A stretch of 64,000 nucleotides of DNA, taken from Saxidomus purpurata. Its lineage: Eukaryota > Mollusca > Bivalvia > Venerida > Veneridae. The stretch's first letter is position 1. Each line of letters starts with the position of its first letter. The DNA lies in the NCBI GenBank assembly GCA_022818135.1, contig JAFMSR010000006.1, forward strand, positions 39,342,615-39,406,614. The letters run 5' to 3'. The notes beneath the pieces are model-generated. The model saw only the letters and a program-made list of their open reading frames with translations, was not told the DNA's origin and searched no databases. Shown in pieces: positions 11,924 to 23,821 of this stretch. The position numbers and the translations under genes are program-made.

Positions 11924-12084
11924 AATATCACAGTAGACCCAAACTTCTGAAGCGCATGTGCATACTTTCATCAGCGCTGTTAGTATTGTCGTTGGCGTCT
12001 TTGGTTGTCGGTATATTGGCAATACAGAATTCCGACGCTAAATTCCCGTTTAATGCCGGAGGAGCAATTGTTGCCGGTGTCATG
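11924..12084 (+). CDS. Four-pass protein, exon with helix 1 and start of helix 2
   Basis: The acceptor TTATTTCAG ends at 11923 and the donor GTATGT starts at 12085. The exon begins at codon position 2 and ends on a full codon (ATG). It encodes the basic stretch RPKLLKRM, helix 1 and FNAGGAIVAGVM. Confidence 0.85.
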
Positions 12085-15000
12085 GTATGTATTTACTACT
12101 GCTTTCGAAACCGGACTATTTTGTAAAAGTAACTACAATGTATGTATTGGACTTCTATTTAGTTGATAATAAGCCGCTTTGGCAAAGCATATTACACGAG
12201 TACTTATGCTTTACTGTTCTTTAAAGCAAATTGATATATTTCATAGGAGTCACTATATTTGACTATTTACCACTCAACAAGCCAGTTTAATTATTTTTTG
12301 TTTGTTTGTGTGCGTCTGTATCTGCGTGTTTTGACTGTTGCATGGCCATTGCAAAATATAAGTGTGTTTTCTTTGTCACTGTTTGTGTCTTGTATGAAAC
12401 ATTTTCTGAATCGACCTAAGGTTTCAAGAGCGGTCATGCACAACATAAAAAGTTTTCCGAAAAGGGTTAGAATTTTGAAAGATCAGGAAATTGCACAAAA
12501 AGAAGTTTTGTCTGAGCTGTTTCTTCAACAGTTTACAGGGAAGCGCGGGGGCATGGATCCATTTGTGTTTTATTTTCGAGAGGAATTAAGGTTATAACAA
12601 AGTCTTTATTATAAGCTTTTAAGCACACCTGAGCCACCGTTGAATGTCTGCCCGTCGTCCACAATTGCTTCAAATGACTTTTTTTCATAAACCACTTCAT
12701 AGAATTTTATCAATGTTGACCAGAAGCATTCTGGCATTAAGCTTTCTTAATTTATTTTCAGAACATTAACCCCGGGGTAAAAATTTACTCCACCCGAGAC
12801 AGGCAATTCAAAATTCTTCCGAAGGCAATTTAGCCCTTATATCTTAATTTACAGGTGATTGTATACGTAATTATACACAAGTATCGGCTTCCGGACCGCA
12901 GCGCACTTGTAATGCTTAAGTTAATGCGCATGCGTCTGAAACTCATTATTTTCTGTTCCTTTCAGGCACTTCTTTTGGCCATTTGTCCAATGTGCATGTT
13001 CTTCCAAGACAGACAAACCTCTATGACTGATTGTTTCGACTGTTGTGTAAGTATGAATGATGTTTACAGAACAGCCATAAATTGTATCTAAATGAAACAT
13101 TGAGTTTGCCCAACACATCGCCGTATTGCATGGTTGCGTCAGATGATTGCTACTGTAACAGAAAGTTATTCAATTGAACATGGTGTTAGCACATGACACG
13201 TGACTGATAGTAGTGCTGAATAAATATTACACCCGTACAAACTTAACTGTAAATAGTACTATGCTACAGGTAATCTTCTTACATTCAGCTAACCATCATA
13301 CATGTATATTGTAACGAGTGCCTAGTGTCCGTATCGGGCTTCAGTGGTTTTATGCTGCTATCGTTCGCTTAGCTACCCAGAGGACTTTGGCTCCTTCAGT
13401 CAACTGCAGATTGTCTTCGGAAAACACACCTAATGGCACATGTCAGTCCACCAACCAGTAGATATGTACAAGTATTGAAAGTTGGTGGCATTCTCTCTCT
13501 TTCTCTAAGAAGTGTTCTGTTTCTTCATGGAAGGTGCCAAGAAAGCGAATAATGTTTGTCAGTTACGACAGTTACGAGATTTTAATTTGTCTACAGTCTC
13601 TGCGGTGTCACCTCCACACCGCTGTAGACACAAAATAAAGCTTCGATATTATTATCTAAGCCAATATACAATCCACATGTATGTGATGACTGATTAACAC
13701 ATTGAAGACAGACAAATTTTTCCGACAAAACTGGTCAAGTTATACCAAAGTTACCCATACAATCTAATACGCATGGTATAACAATCTTCCTGGTTTTGCC
13801 ATTTATTCAACTCCTCCATTAAAATACTCTGTCCGCGCTGAACGCTGTTAAAAAACAAAAGGTGTGATAAACGCTTCAAGCCGTGTTCCTCTGAAACAAA
13901 ATCTGCAAAACAGTTGACCGGGATTAAAGAAAACTTATATATATTTGCTGTTTACATATTTCATGTTACTTGCGCTATTTTGTTTAAGTTCGACTGCAAA
14001 ATAAGTTCGCTCTCTGGACACTTGCTATACTTTGTATTCATGAGAGATCCAGTCACATGTTAATGACAGGGAACCAGCAATGTTCAGTACTGGTACCCAT
14101 TTTACAGCTAAGTATAAGCTTAGGCTAGTATGGCATTAGGATTCTTATTCTAAGACACATCTCAAATGTGGCCTGAATATCCTCGTAGTAGTCCATTGAA
14201 GCCCACTAGATTAATTATCTATTTTAACCTCATTAAATTGTGACTGTAACTTGATTTTTGCAGACCATTACGCTAGCCGTCTGGACAGGAATAGCTGTCC
14301 TAGGGATCCCATGGGGGTTCGCTGTAAGTGGAATATATGCACTCACTGAATGTATTAACCCATCTGAGAAAACAGGTATATTCCTTTTACATTTTCTCGA
14401 CGTGAGGCGTCTTAGTCATTAGAGATTTGTTATACGGGATTAGCACACGTTAGTTATTAAACAGATTCCCATGACATTATCTAATACACACATTTACAAT
14501 CCCATAAAAGGCCATTTGTCATTATTTTGCTAGTAAAATGTGGACTGTATACAAAGTGCACACTTGTAACACGTGCATAGATTGTTGCATTCTCTTTGAC
14601 TATACATATAAATACCCACTTAAGCTCTTTTATTAGTAATTACATATTAATTTCAGGATGTACAGAAAATACTGACACGAAGATTGCACTTGCTGTTATT
14701 ACACTGATTTTATCAAGCGTCTTAATGATTTTGACGCTAGTGATATTCTTTACTTGTTGCTGTAATGCCAGTTCATTTGGTGTTACTCTACTTCATTCAG
14801 ACGCTTATAGAACTTCATACAGAGGGACTTCTGCCTACCGGCAAGAACGTGTGCGGCCTCCTGCAGGAATAACTCCAAATGTGATAAGAATCGCAAGCAT
14901 TGATCAAATATCAAACGTATCGAATGATATATCCAGTTTTCGGTCTTATGTAAGTGATAGACAGAACGTCAATGAGTATGCCCCAAGACACACCTCAGCC

Positions 15001-15222
15001 TCAAGACACACCTCAGAGTATGTCGCACCTCCGCCGTATACCTTTGGCACTAACAATGATCATAGGTTCAATCAAGACAGAGCCGCTGGAAGAACTGGTC
15101 ATGAATCAACACATCTTCAACATGGCCCTGTTTCTGTAAGCGCCACATATGAAGATCTGCCACCATCATATGATGAAGTTATGCAACAGATGCCCAGAGT
15201 ACCAAGGGAAACCTTTCTGTGA
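11924..15222 (+). CDS. Four-pass membrane protein with C-terminal PPxY motifs (5' end missing)
   Basis: Four exons (11924-12084, 12966-13046, 14264-14375, 14657-15222) join in frame with consensus splice sites and end at TGA 15220-15222, giving about 305 residues plus an unseen N-terminus. Four hydrophobic segments are visible: CILSSALLVLSLASLVVGIL; the FNAGGAIVAGVM segment continued by ALLLAICPMC; LAVWTGIAVLGIPWGFAVSG; and LAVITLILSSVLMILTLVIF, followed by a CCC cluster. Loops are short, and the segment after helix 2 carries a Cys-rich DCFDCC. The tail of about 155 residues is polar and contains PPPY and PPSYDEV motifs, the kind bound by WW domains such as those of NEDD4-type ubiquitin ligases. 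The topology recalls CD20/MS4A-like or claudin-like tetraspans, but the family is not certain. The first coding exon lies upstream of 11924. A divergent paralogous exon lies at 2706-2869. Confidence 0.82.
12620..12850 (+). repeat. Interspersed repeat in the first visible intron
   Basis: It shares an ordered set of blocks with 18985-19440: CCCGTCGTCCAC near the start, a GCTTCAAA block, and a GACCCCGGGGTCAA-like segment (here AACCCCGGGGTAAAAATT). It is a non-coding module of bivalve style. Confidence 0.55.
12966..13046 (+). CDS. Four-pass protein, exon with end of helix 2 and Cys-rich loop
   Basis: The acceptor TTCCTTTCAG and donor GTAAGT bound 81 bp, exactly 27 codons, encoding ALLLAICPMC then a loop ending DCFDCC. 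It is phase 0 on both sides. Confidence 0.85.
13047..14263. other. Intron of the four-pass gene
   Basis: No nested gene or clear repeat is recognised in this intron of about 1.2 kb. Confidence 0.6.
14264..14375 (+). CDS. Four-pass protein, exon with helix 3
   Basis: The acceptor TTTTTGCAG ends at 14263 and the donor GTATAT starts at 14376. It encodes helix 3 and the loop ALTECINPSEKT. An internal GTAAGT at 14334 could act as an alternative donor but would break the frame of the next exon. Confidence 0.82.
14657..15222 (+). CDS. Four-pass protein, terminal exon with helix 4 and PPxY tail
   Basis: The acceptor ATTTCAG ends at 14656 and the first codon completes a Gly split with the previous exon. 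The exon encodes helix 4, the CCC cluster, a Ser/Tyr/Arg-rich tail with PPPYTF and LPPSYDEV, and the stop. An in-frame upstream ATG at 14596 lies in the intron and is not used in this model. Confidence 0.88.
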
Positions 15223-16150
15223 TAAAGTATGCTCTGATAAAGGACATACTATTGTACAAATTACTTGGTTTTTAAATACCCGTTTTAACCGCTAATACAA
15301 TTTGCGAAAAACAATACTTACGGAACGGGAAGTGCAGGATTTAGTGGCGTGTGCTGTAGTTCGACATCTGGATAGTGACTTCAGACTAAGTATATAATTT
15401 ACGCAGGAACAAATGTGAAGCAAACATTTTAGTACCAGCCATGGATACTGTATGGTACAGTATGTCTGGTTGCTTACCGACGTGAAGTTTATATCTTATA
15501 CCGACCAAACGTTTTAATCAAACTATCCTAATGTAGAAAAAAGAAAAGTCTTTTAAAAAGATAGACAGCGTTGATGAAATCGTTTTCTCATACATAAGAA
15601 TGAAGGAAGTCAGCCTGCCAGGAATGTCCTATATTGCCCCTCCTCCCTCCCCCCCCCCCCCACAAAAAAAAGCAATATTTCATAGGGTCTGAGTTCTGAT
15701 AGATTTATAGCTGATCATATGTGTTAACAGAAATTGAATTCTAACTTTTCCTTTTAAAGATTATTCATGTTCCTAGATAGATTATGCCCCGCCTTGAGCA
15801 TACCCCTGAAACATCCCCGACTTGGCTACATTTTTTAAGGAACGATATTGGTCAGCCTGGGCTTAATATACAAATGAACATAAATCTTTTATATTCAGGA
15901 CTTATTATGTTTCACAATACATAAGCATTACGTGATAATTCTTTAAAGCAAGTCGAAAGAAACATAAAGCGATAGCTGATGATAGTTTTGATTAGCTAGA
16001 AAGGTGGGTCTTACAGTAAAATCAAAAAATAAAGAAATACAAAAGAATATAGGAATAACACGCAATACTGGACTTCAATACAATGCATGAGTACCACATC
16101 ATATAGGACACCACACAATCACGACGGGCTGTATAGGACCTTTCCTATGG
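15223..16150. other. 3' flank of the four-pass gene
   Basis: The first plus-strand AATAAA after the stop is at 16028-16033, about 0.8 kb downstream, a possible but unproven polyadenylation signal. A run of about 13 C residues lies near 15649-15661. No further gene is seen. Confidence 0.4.
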
Positions 16151-16156
16151 TATATG

Positions 16157-17350
16157 CGTTACAGCGACCTTATTAGTGCCGTAACGGACCTTATTGATGA
16201 TTTTTGACGGAAGTGGTACAAACACACAACAAAAGCATCAAAACGCAAGGATAACTTCAAACAATTCGACTGCTATGTGGTGGTGTTATTATTTAGCCAT
16301 CGGTTAAAATGTAGAAATTGGAGCATCATCACGTAGAATGAATAAAAACAAATTGGCCAAGTTAGATGTTTCAGTAAAATGTGATGCGAAATTACTCATT
16401 TAACACAGGTCTTTGCTTCAATTCAGAATATCTGCTTACCACAATTCTTGCATACAGACTCACAGAGCTGTTTCTTTCACGTCATGACATTAAAGCTGCT
16501 CGCTCTCAGATTTTGGTAAAAAACAGAAAGTTCTTGAAAATGTATGTAAATAACGTATTTCAGACCATATAGTCATATAAAAAGGCTTCAGTATAAATTC
16601 CTGTCAGGAATATCTCTAAATTTCAAATAATACACCACCAAATTCAAAAGCGTTGCAAACGCTTTTGAAATTCCAATATATAGTGTAGCGGTGCCGTGTA
16701 ACCGGCATTTTCAATCGATTTCTGCAAACTCCTATCTAGATTTTTGCTTATGTTTTGATTCTAGCATTTAGTTTCATGTTTCTTTATAAGTATGTCAATT
16801 TTTAAAAAAAATACTTTTTCAACAGTAACTGAGAGCGAGCAGCTTTTAGGAACACTTTGGGGTCTCACAAAACTTAATCTAAAGTTACGTCTTGTGAGAG
16901 GAGTAATATCTCATGGTATGACACAATTGGTTTTTTATGGACTTCTTTTGTGGAACAAACAAATAATAGTGTACGCACAAATATTATTCATACAAGTTAA
17001 AATATATACAGTGCCAAAGAAACGCTCTAAACATGATTTTATAAGGAAATCTACTTTCACCTTTGATCCAATTTACTCTCTTCCAACTGTTTTACATTTT
17101 CTTGAAAAGTGCGTGTAAGTTTATATAACAAAGACACTAGAAAAATTAAATTAACCATCTACTCACCCCATAGCTTGGAGAGAATTGTTGAATTTTGTAG
17201 ATAAGTAAAGAAACTTACGGTTTAAAATTCTCAATCAACTCTTTTTTTTGACGCTGCGATTAACTTTATCCGTTTCCGGCACTACTAAGATTCAGGTAAT
17301 GCATTTTGCGTTAATAAATTCCTCTACGGCACTGATTAGGTCCGTTATAG
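16157..17350. mobile_element. Possible DNA element of about 1.2 kb with inverted ends
   Basis: The left segment GTTACAGCGACCTTATTAGT is mirrored at the right, whose complement reads ATAACGGACCTAATCAGTGC. Both continue into GCCGTA. The left copy is partly duplicated (TAACGGACCTTATTGATG). No clear target duplication is seen. It encloses the MITE at 16493-16846 as a nested insertion. Confidence 0.45.
16493..16846. mobile_element. TA-flanked MITE, family M1, copy 1 (354 bp)
   Basis: The ends AAGCTGCTCGCTCTCAG and CTGAGAGCGAGCAGCTTT are inverted and flanked by TA (16491-16492, 16847-16848), as in Tc1/mariner-type elements. The interior holds GCGTTGCAAACGC and GTAGCGGTGCCG. A second copy in opposite orientation lies at 43007-43361, and a related core at 21720-22060. 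Confidence 0.8.
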
Positions 17351-17364
17351 TTCTCCACCGTGAC

Positions 17365-17465
17365 AATACAGCAATACAATTACAATACAATACAACATAA
17401 TACATCAATACCACAAAATAAGTCCATACAATACAGCACAAGAAAATACAGAAATACCACACAAT
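17365..17465. repeat. Degenerate (AATAC)n microsatellite
   Basis: Repeated CAATACA/ATACAAT pentamers run through most of this stretch. An open frame on the minus strand here is an artefact of the repeat. Confidence 0.8.
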
Positions 17466-18984
17466 GCACAATTCTATAACCGGTTAACTGTTTATGAATA
17501 AGGTGAAAAATTATTGGATGTACAAGGCTTAGGCAAAATTTGTACGCAAGATTCGGCAACTTCATAAATACAAAGTCTTGTTGCGGATATTGTCGATACA
17601 TTGCGCTGAATCAATTTTTCATTGTGTTTTTGCCCTATGCTTTTTCATACATAAAGTTTACATAGAGAAATTTTCCCGCGTTATTTCTGGGCAACAGCTT
17701 GACAGAATTCAATGCAAGTTCTCAGGAGTGATGAGTACGAAGATTACGTGAGCATGTTGTTGATATGTAACGCCTGAATAGTATTTAATTGAGATACAGG
17801 GCTTTGGATGCGCAGCTTTGAGTTGCTTCTCAGCAACCGCTTCCTGAAAATCAGTAACACTTCATGGCAGTGATTAAAGCCTACGTACGTTGCTGACTGA
17901 ATGAATATGTGTTGGAATTTGTTTAAAAGTATATTAGTACTACCGACACACATATCCCCAGACAATGTTTTAATTGGTTTTGATAAAACATTTCCAAGTC
18001 ATAAATGGCAAATTGCATTTTTCCCATAGACCGTTTTAAATTTGTAGTTGCAAATTTGGTTGTGTATATTGTTGACATGTTGAGAGCGAAAAACTGTTTG
18101 GCTGGAATTAATTGAAACTCGTTGCATATTCTCTGACATTGAATCGCGACCGAGCGTCCAACACCCACAAGTAATGCTCCTATTCCTTTATTATGCCAAA
18201 GCAGGAAGCAAAGAGCCATGTAAGTGTGTGAAGGCGGCATCTGGGGGTATTCGTCACTTTTAGTGATAGTTCTAGTGGGTTTTTAAACATAGACATTTCT
18301 ATCAGTTCTAATTACTATCTTCTCAAATACAATATAACAAATAACACAAATGTTCATGCCGACTCATTTAACGTACGTATAAATATTTTGCCCGAACAAG
18401 GCTCACATCTTGAGAAAAGGTTGTGTAATGAAAACAAATTAATGCATCATATTTATTAAGTATTCTTTAGAGAATCGTGTCAGAAAGTGTTTATATCTGT
18501 CGTCAGATTATATGAAATTGTATGTGATGTGATATAGGGTTATACTCGCTAATTATACAAAAAGGTCGTAAAATCAAACAGTGTTCTTAAAGGATTTATT
18601 TTACCTTTTATGGATCTTTAATAAAATGTTTCGGAATATAAGTTTTAACCTTTAACTTTTATCACGACACATAACGAAATCTTTTCTAACATCCACCATA
18701 TTTATCAGATATAAATGGTATGGAAGAACAGAAACAAAAATATTGTCACAGAAACATTAACGTATTAACTAAGCTTTTTTCTCATGTTGGTGTCTATTGT
18801 ATTGCGATAATGGAGTCCTCATTCATCTCATCACCATTTTTTTAATTACGTCTAGTTAATTAATGTTGCTACAATGCACGAATTAGTCTTTTTTATCATA
18901 AAGACAAATTAGACAAAGAGTATTGATTGAGCATGTGATCTTGTAACGTATTATTCTGAAAGGATTGACAGGGAAATAAAACAA
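17466..18984. other. Gene-free stretch
   Basis: No exon or named repeat is recognised. Open frames up to 105 codons (minus strand, 17923-18240) lack splice sites or protein-like composition. Confidence 0.55.
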
Positions 18985-19440
18985 ATCGATGCAGCCCGTT
19001 CATCGTACGTCGTCCACCTTGCTTCAAACAACTTCTCCTACACCGCAGGGCCAATTTCAACGAAAATTCACAGGGATATTCCTTCCATGAAGTTCTACCA
19101 GCATTTATTCAAACAATTTGATTCCGTGCAGGGCTGTGGTTGCCACTGCAATAGAAAATATTCTTCTCAAAACCAGAAGGCAAAGAACTTAGATATTTCG
19201 CATGTAGATTTGTCTAGTGGACCAAGATTGTTCAGATCATGACCCCCGGGTCAAAATTGACCCCGCCCTGGGAATCACTTAATTTTACATACGCTTTTAC
19301 AGGGAAAACTTACAAAAATCTTCTTGTCTCAAAAACCACAAGGCCCATTGCTTATATACTTACAATGTAGCATTGAGTAGTGGTCCCGAGATCAAATCTC
19401 ATCCCGCCCCGGGGTCACTCGATTTTATATAGAGTTAAAT
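18985..19440 (+). repeat. Interspersed GACCCC-type repeat
   Basis: It holds repeated modules such as GACCCCCGGGTCAAAATTGA, then GACCCCGCCCTGGG, CTCAAAAACCACAAGG and ATCCCGCCCCGGGGTCAC. It is a non-coding family shared with 12620-12850. Confidence 0.65.
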
Positions 19441-19739
19441 AAGGAGATATTTAAACGAGTATTCTCCTCAAAAAGACTTTGCATGCAAAACTGTCCATAT
19501 AGTTCAAATTTAATTGATGTTGCTTAAAAAAGCAAATCAGTAATTGAGTAGGCCCTATATCGCCCTACTGACAAAGTCAGCCAAGGTCAAAGTTCAAATA
19601 TTTCATGCATAACTATCCATATAGTTTAAATTTCAATGCTGTAGCTAAAACAAGTCGACCAAGATGGTCCTATATCGCTCACCTGGGTACCATTGGCTAT
19701 AATCCAACATATTATACATGGTCAACAACATGTCACAAA

Positions 19740-19870
19740 AAGGTCATTTTTGACCTGGAGGTCCTGATTTGAACAATGTCTGTAGAGGTCCACTACACAA
19801 TACTGCATTCCAAATATCAAGCTCTGGGCATTGTAGTTTAAGACAAGGAGTTTTTTTTTAAGTTTTCCCT
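19740..19870 (+). repeat. Dispersed repeat family C, copy 1
   Basis: The ordered blocks GATTTGAACAATGT, TAGAGGTCCACTA, CAATACTGCATTCCAAATAT and CAAGCTCTGGGC recur on the same strand at 34580-34720, 54740-55190 and 59330-59570. It is a very common style of bivalve non-coding repeat. Confidence 0.75.
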
Positions 19871-21719
19871 GTATAAGCCTATGTTAATTCAGGAGATTCT
19901 TTAACTATCGTCTAATGTTTACCTCATCCCGTCGAACTGTAAAACTGACATGTACGTTATAACTTCACAGCCTCAAGGTCAAACTTACAACATAAGGTCA
20001 AACTTTCAATTCAGCAAAACAGAGCTATATCCCCGACGCATGATTGAATGTTGAAAAGATGATCTTTGACCCATACGAGTGACCTCAACCATGAACCGGT
20101 GCAGTTGGGACATGGGTCTGAAAGTTCGCAGATCGAGATTAATTTCTTGAAAATCGTTCAAAGGCGATATAATCTCAAAAGTGTGGCCTTTGATTAAGTG
20201 ATGTTCATTTAGATGAAATGAACAAAAATGATTCTAGTTTCATGAAAATCTTTCATAAGGCTCAGATGTGGAACGGATACGCCCTCTAGTGTAAAGTTGA
20301 TGACTCTTTTTAAAGATGGAATCGTGTAGATAGTATGAACATTTGATTCAAGTGATATGGAAATCATTTTGGGCGTCAAGGTAACATGATGCGGGCTCAA
20401 ATGCAAAGTTCGAAATAAGTATGCTGTCTTTTCTGTTTTTTTTTAATAGTTTTATGAACCTATACTGGTCACTTAGTTTAAGCGGATGTTGAGACAGAAA
20501 CGATGGTTTATAGTGGAAATACACATCTGAAAATGTTCTATTTATTCAAAAATTGCTGCAACCGAGCCCTTTAAACGTAGATTCCGGTAAAGCACACACG
20601 TAATGGTTCGTTGCCTGAGAAAAGTGTTTGATGTACATGTACTATTCTTTGCAACCAATTATCGTTATCACATGATCAATTTCTGTTATATTTGTATCTC
20701 GTCGCTCCTGTTTCATATCAATGACAAATAATTTGATGTAGGCAATCAGTTATCACCAAAAGAAAGAGGTGAGTAGAGAAAAGCAAATACATTGTGTTGC
20801 TAATTAGCAATATACCTCTCATATTAGTATTTGTTACACAGAAATGAATGTGATTATAGTGACTGTCATGAAGACCTAATCATATGGTATGTTATTCAGC
20901 GAAATTGAATTCGTCATATACATTGTACATTGCAGTAATAATGGAAACTTATTATTAGAATTTATGTATGATTTTATCTACCTAAAGAAATGCTCGTTTA
21001 AGGAAATCACGGTTAATGGTGATGCAGGAATCATGATGCGCATGTTATGGCCTTTTTGTTAAGCAAGAGAGCAGGTGTTAATAGCTACTTTCAGAACAGC
21101 TTTAAAGTTAACTATTTGCTTCTTTTCAATATAAATATGTACAATCAGTTTCCAGGTCAACTATATGCATTCAATTCAAACTAAAAATGTTCATCTATTT
21201 TGATAAAGGAGAGTGATACTAGTAACTATATGAATAGCTCACATAATAAACTATGTAAACTAAACTATAGATATAAAGTACGGTAATAAATAAAAGCAAG
21301 TAGGTAAGCCTTGTAAATTCATTTTTTACGATTGAAATACTTTTTTTACAACTTTTCAGATGAAAGATCGCAAACAAGCAACTTTCAAGAATACGTTGAA
21401 ACGCTCGACAACAGTTACATTAATTGAAACATCATTCATTTTGTCTTTGTTGAAAACAATTCAATATGATAAATAGGTAGGCCTCAGAACCAGGCTATTT
21501 TGCTCTTTCGAACATTCGTATCCACGACATTTCTTGGCAGCTTAAACAATAAGATGCATACAACAACAGTTACTTCCCTTTAAGCTTCTAGCCCACAGCT
21601 TCCGGTGAAATATTTTTCCAAATTGATATGTTTAAACATAAAATATAAAATTAAAACAAAACGTATAAAAGTAAATGCTTGAATCAACAAAATATACAAA
21701 ATATCAACACAGCGATTTT
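19871..21719. other. Gene-free stretch with repeat-like remnants
   Basis: From about 19970 to 20400 the sequence has the style of TGACC-type repeats (CAAGGTCAAACTTAC, TTTGACCCATACGAGTGACC). The rest shows nothing recognisable. Confidence 0.5.
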
Positions 21720-22060
21720 AGAAAATCTGTCGAAAATGTTGGTGTGTTTGGTTTGGTGGCACCGATACAATATACAGTCAAACCTGTGTTAAAGACCACT
21801 TCCGAATAGAGACCACACTGCGAATAAAGACCAGTAGGGAGATCACCGTGCACTATTTATATATTGTAGACACACCTGTGAATAGAGACCACCTGCAAAC
21901 AAAGACCACATTTGAAGCTTCCCAACAGTGGTCTTTGTTCACAGGTTTGACTGTATGGTTATATTGGGAATTCAAAAGCATTTGCAACGCTTTATAACTT
22001 GGTATAGAAATACAAATATACTGCATATTCGTGAACGGAAAATGACCAATCCCGTGAGAA
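21720..22060 (+). repeat. M1-related repeat interrupted by another MITE
   Basis: GAAAATGTTGGTGTG, GGCACCGATACAATA and, after the insertion, TTCAAAAGCATTTGCAACGC match the core of the elements at 43007-43361 and 16493-16846 (complement). The M1 termini are not recognisable here, so this copy is older or truncated. The M2 element at 21775-21953 splits it. Confidence 0.7.
21775..21953 (+). mobile_element. TA-flanked MITE, family M2, copy 1 (179 bp)
   Basis: The inverted ends CAGTCAAACCTGTG and its near-complement CACAGGTTTGACTG are flanked by TA on both sides. Inner modules AAAGACCAC and AGAGACCAC repeat. A second copy of identical length lies inverted at 51041-51219. It is non-coding and of Tc1/mariner type by target site. 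Confidence 0.88.
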
Positions 22061-23105
22061 GTTACAATAAAATGGGGCAAGTATTATTTGGATACGTGAT
22101 TCTAGAAATAGACCAAGGGTTTTAAACAGAAATTACATAATTGTAATAATTTTTGTTATGGATTGAATATGAAAACCAAATCCGTGAATTAATGTTTTCC
22201 ATTACTTTGTTATAAATCTGCTTGCTAAAATGTATCCCTATAACAAATGCAATGTGACCAAGCCAGCAGATACTGTTACAGTTGGTGTCGACGACAACGC
22301 ACGCATTGTACATAATTACGTCAAGAAACCTGAATTTCGACACTTTTGGTCGCTCGGATAAAGAAGTTAATTGCAGAAGGTACGGCTGATTGTTTATGCT
22401 CGGTAAAAACCGTGGTACAGCCATGTCCGGATCGTTCACGAAGGCTTTGGATGAACCGTTTATGATTTTATGATGAATTTAAAAGCCAACCTAAGCCTAT
22501 TGTCAAGTGATTATCTTTTTGTCATAGTTAAACTTCTCACAAACAGTATCACAAAAAAATCTACGTTTTTTTAGAGCAAACCAAAGTTGTACACGTGATG
22601 TTCCAGTGAGGCAATTGGATAATCCAGCGAATTAATTTAAAAATTATAGTTAACGCTGGAACCGTCCATAATATTGTACATTATAAATGGCAAGAGCTGA
22701 TTACTGTAATGTTTTCTACATAAATAAAAATCTATTTTTAGTAACACTGACCTTGACCCTAGTGACCTTGACCCAAAATTCCAGTATTACATAGAGATAT
22801 TCCGTTATTTTGGCGGAACGGTGAATATATAACTCGAGCAAAGAATAAGACATAATAAATAATGTATGTATCACAAAAAGAAAATGAAAGGTCAATATTT
22901 AATTTAGGACCGCTGTTAAAAGGATTGTTACCATAAATAGAAAAATACGTTTAGGAAAAGACTTGGAATCAAATATGTTATCCATTCTTAGTGTATAGAA
23001 AGTGGGGTATGAAAACAATAATTTTGATAGGGAATAGATCTACCAGAATGTAGGCCAATCACATTTAAGTATGATTTTACTGAAAATAACATCAAATATA
23101 ATTAC
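22061..23105. other. Gene-free stretch
   Basis: No exon is recognised. A short GACCTTGACCCTAGTGACC segment at about 22750 is of common bivalve repeat style. Around 22480-22620, blocks such as AAGCCTATTG and CACGTGATGTTCC resemble 51750-51860, a possible further dispersed family. Confidence 0.5.
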
Positions 23106-23442
23106 GAAAGCCGAGAAGGGTCAAATAAAAAAACAAAAAAAGAGGAAATAAACGCGTACGTACGAGAATTAAACGCGTACGTACGAGAAATAAACGCGTA
23201 CGTACGAGAATAAAACGCGTACGTACGAGAAATAAACGCGTAGGTACGAGAATAAAACGCGTACGTACGAGAATAAAACGCGTACGTACGAGAATTAAAC
23301 GCGTACGTACGAGAAATAAACGCGTACGTACGAGAATAAAACGCGTACGTACGAGAAATAAACGCGTATGTACGAGAAATAAACGCGTACGTACGAGAAT
23401 AAAACGCGTGTGTACGAGAATTAAACGCGTACGTACGAGAAT
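23106..23442 (-). repeat. CGTACGTACG minisatellite, left block (14 units of 21 bp)
   Basis: Fourteen units of AAACGCGTACGTACGAGAAT (+1) follow a unique leader, GAAAGCCGAGAAGGGTCAAA. Each unit contains the palindrome CGTACGTACG and several CpGs. The same leader and units occur in mirror orientation at 27935-28166. Open frames reading 'RTRLILV' are the repeat translated and are not a gene. Confidence 0.92.
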
Positions 23443-23821
23443 AAAATCACTTACATATGAAAGAGACACACCAAGGAGAAGTCAAGGTCACATTTCAGAG
23501 TCAAATGTCAAAATACTGTAACCCCTCAAATTTGAGCCAAATGTTCAGATTATTGATATGACATGCAAGAAATAATGTATGTTCTAATTGTGCTACATAA
23601 GGTCATGATATTATATCCCCAAAGGCCGTTGAAGCATTTTCAAGATGATGAGCATAATGTGTTTCTCGGCTATCTTGGTTAATCACATAGTTGTTGAGGT
23701 TATGGTAATGAGAAATGCCATTTCTTGTGACAAGGCGCGTTTGTGGTGGTAATTTCATCATGTTCAGTGATAGCTCTAGTTGGTAACACAAGTTGAAAAT
23801 TGCCAATTTTCTCTAAGTCAA

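Noticed and set aside
12259..12597. 112-codon plus-strand frame in the first intron of the four-pass gene
   Set aside because: It lies between two well-supported exons, has no splice signals in phase and no recognisable protein features.
14954..15139. 61-codon frame in the last exon of the four-pass gene
   Set aside because: Out-of-frame shadow; the main frame carries membrane helix 4 and the PPxY motifs.
23092..23469. 125-codon minus-strand frame of RTRLILV repeats (and its plus-strand counterparts at 27893-28245)
   Set aside because: It is the 21-bp CGTACGTACG minisatellite translated; 21 is a multiple of 3, so the frame stays open by chance.
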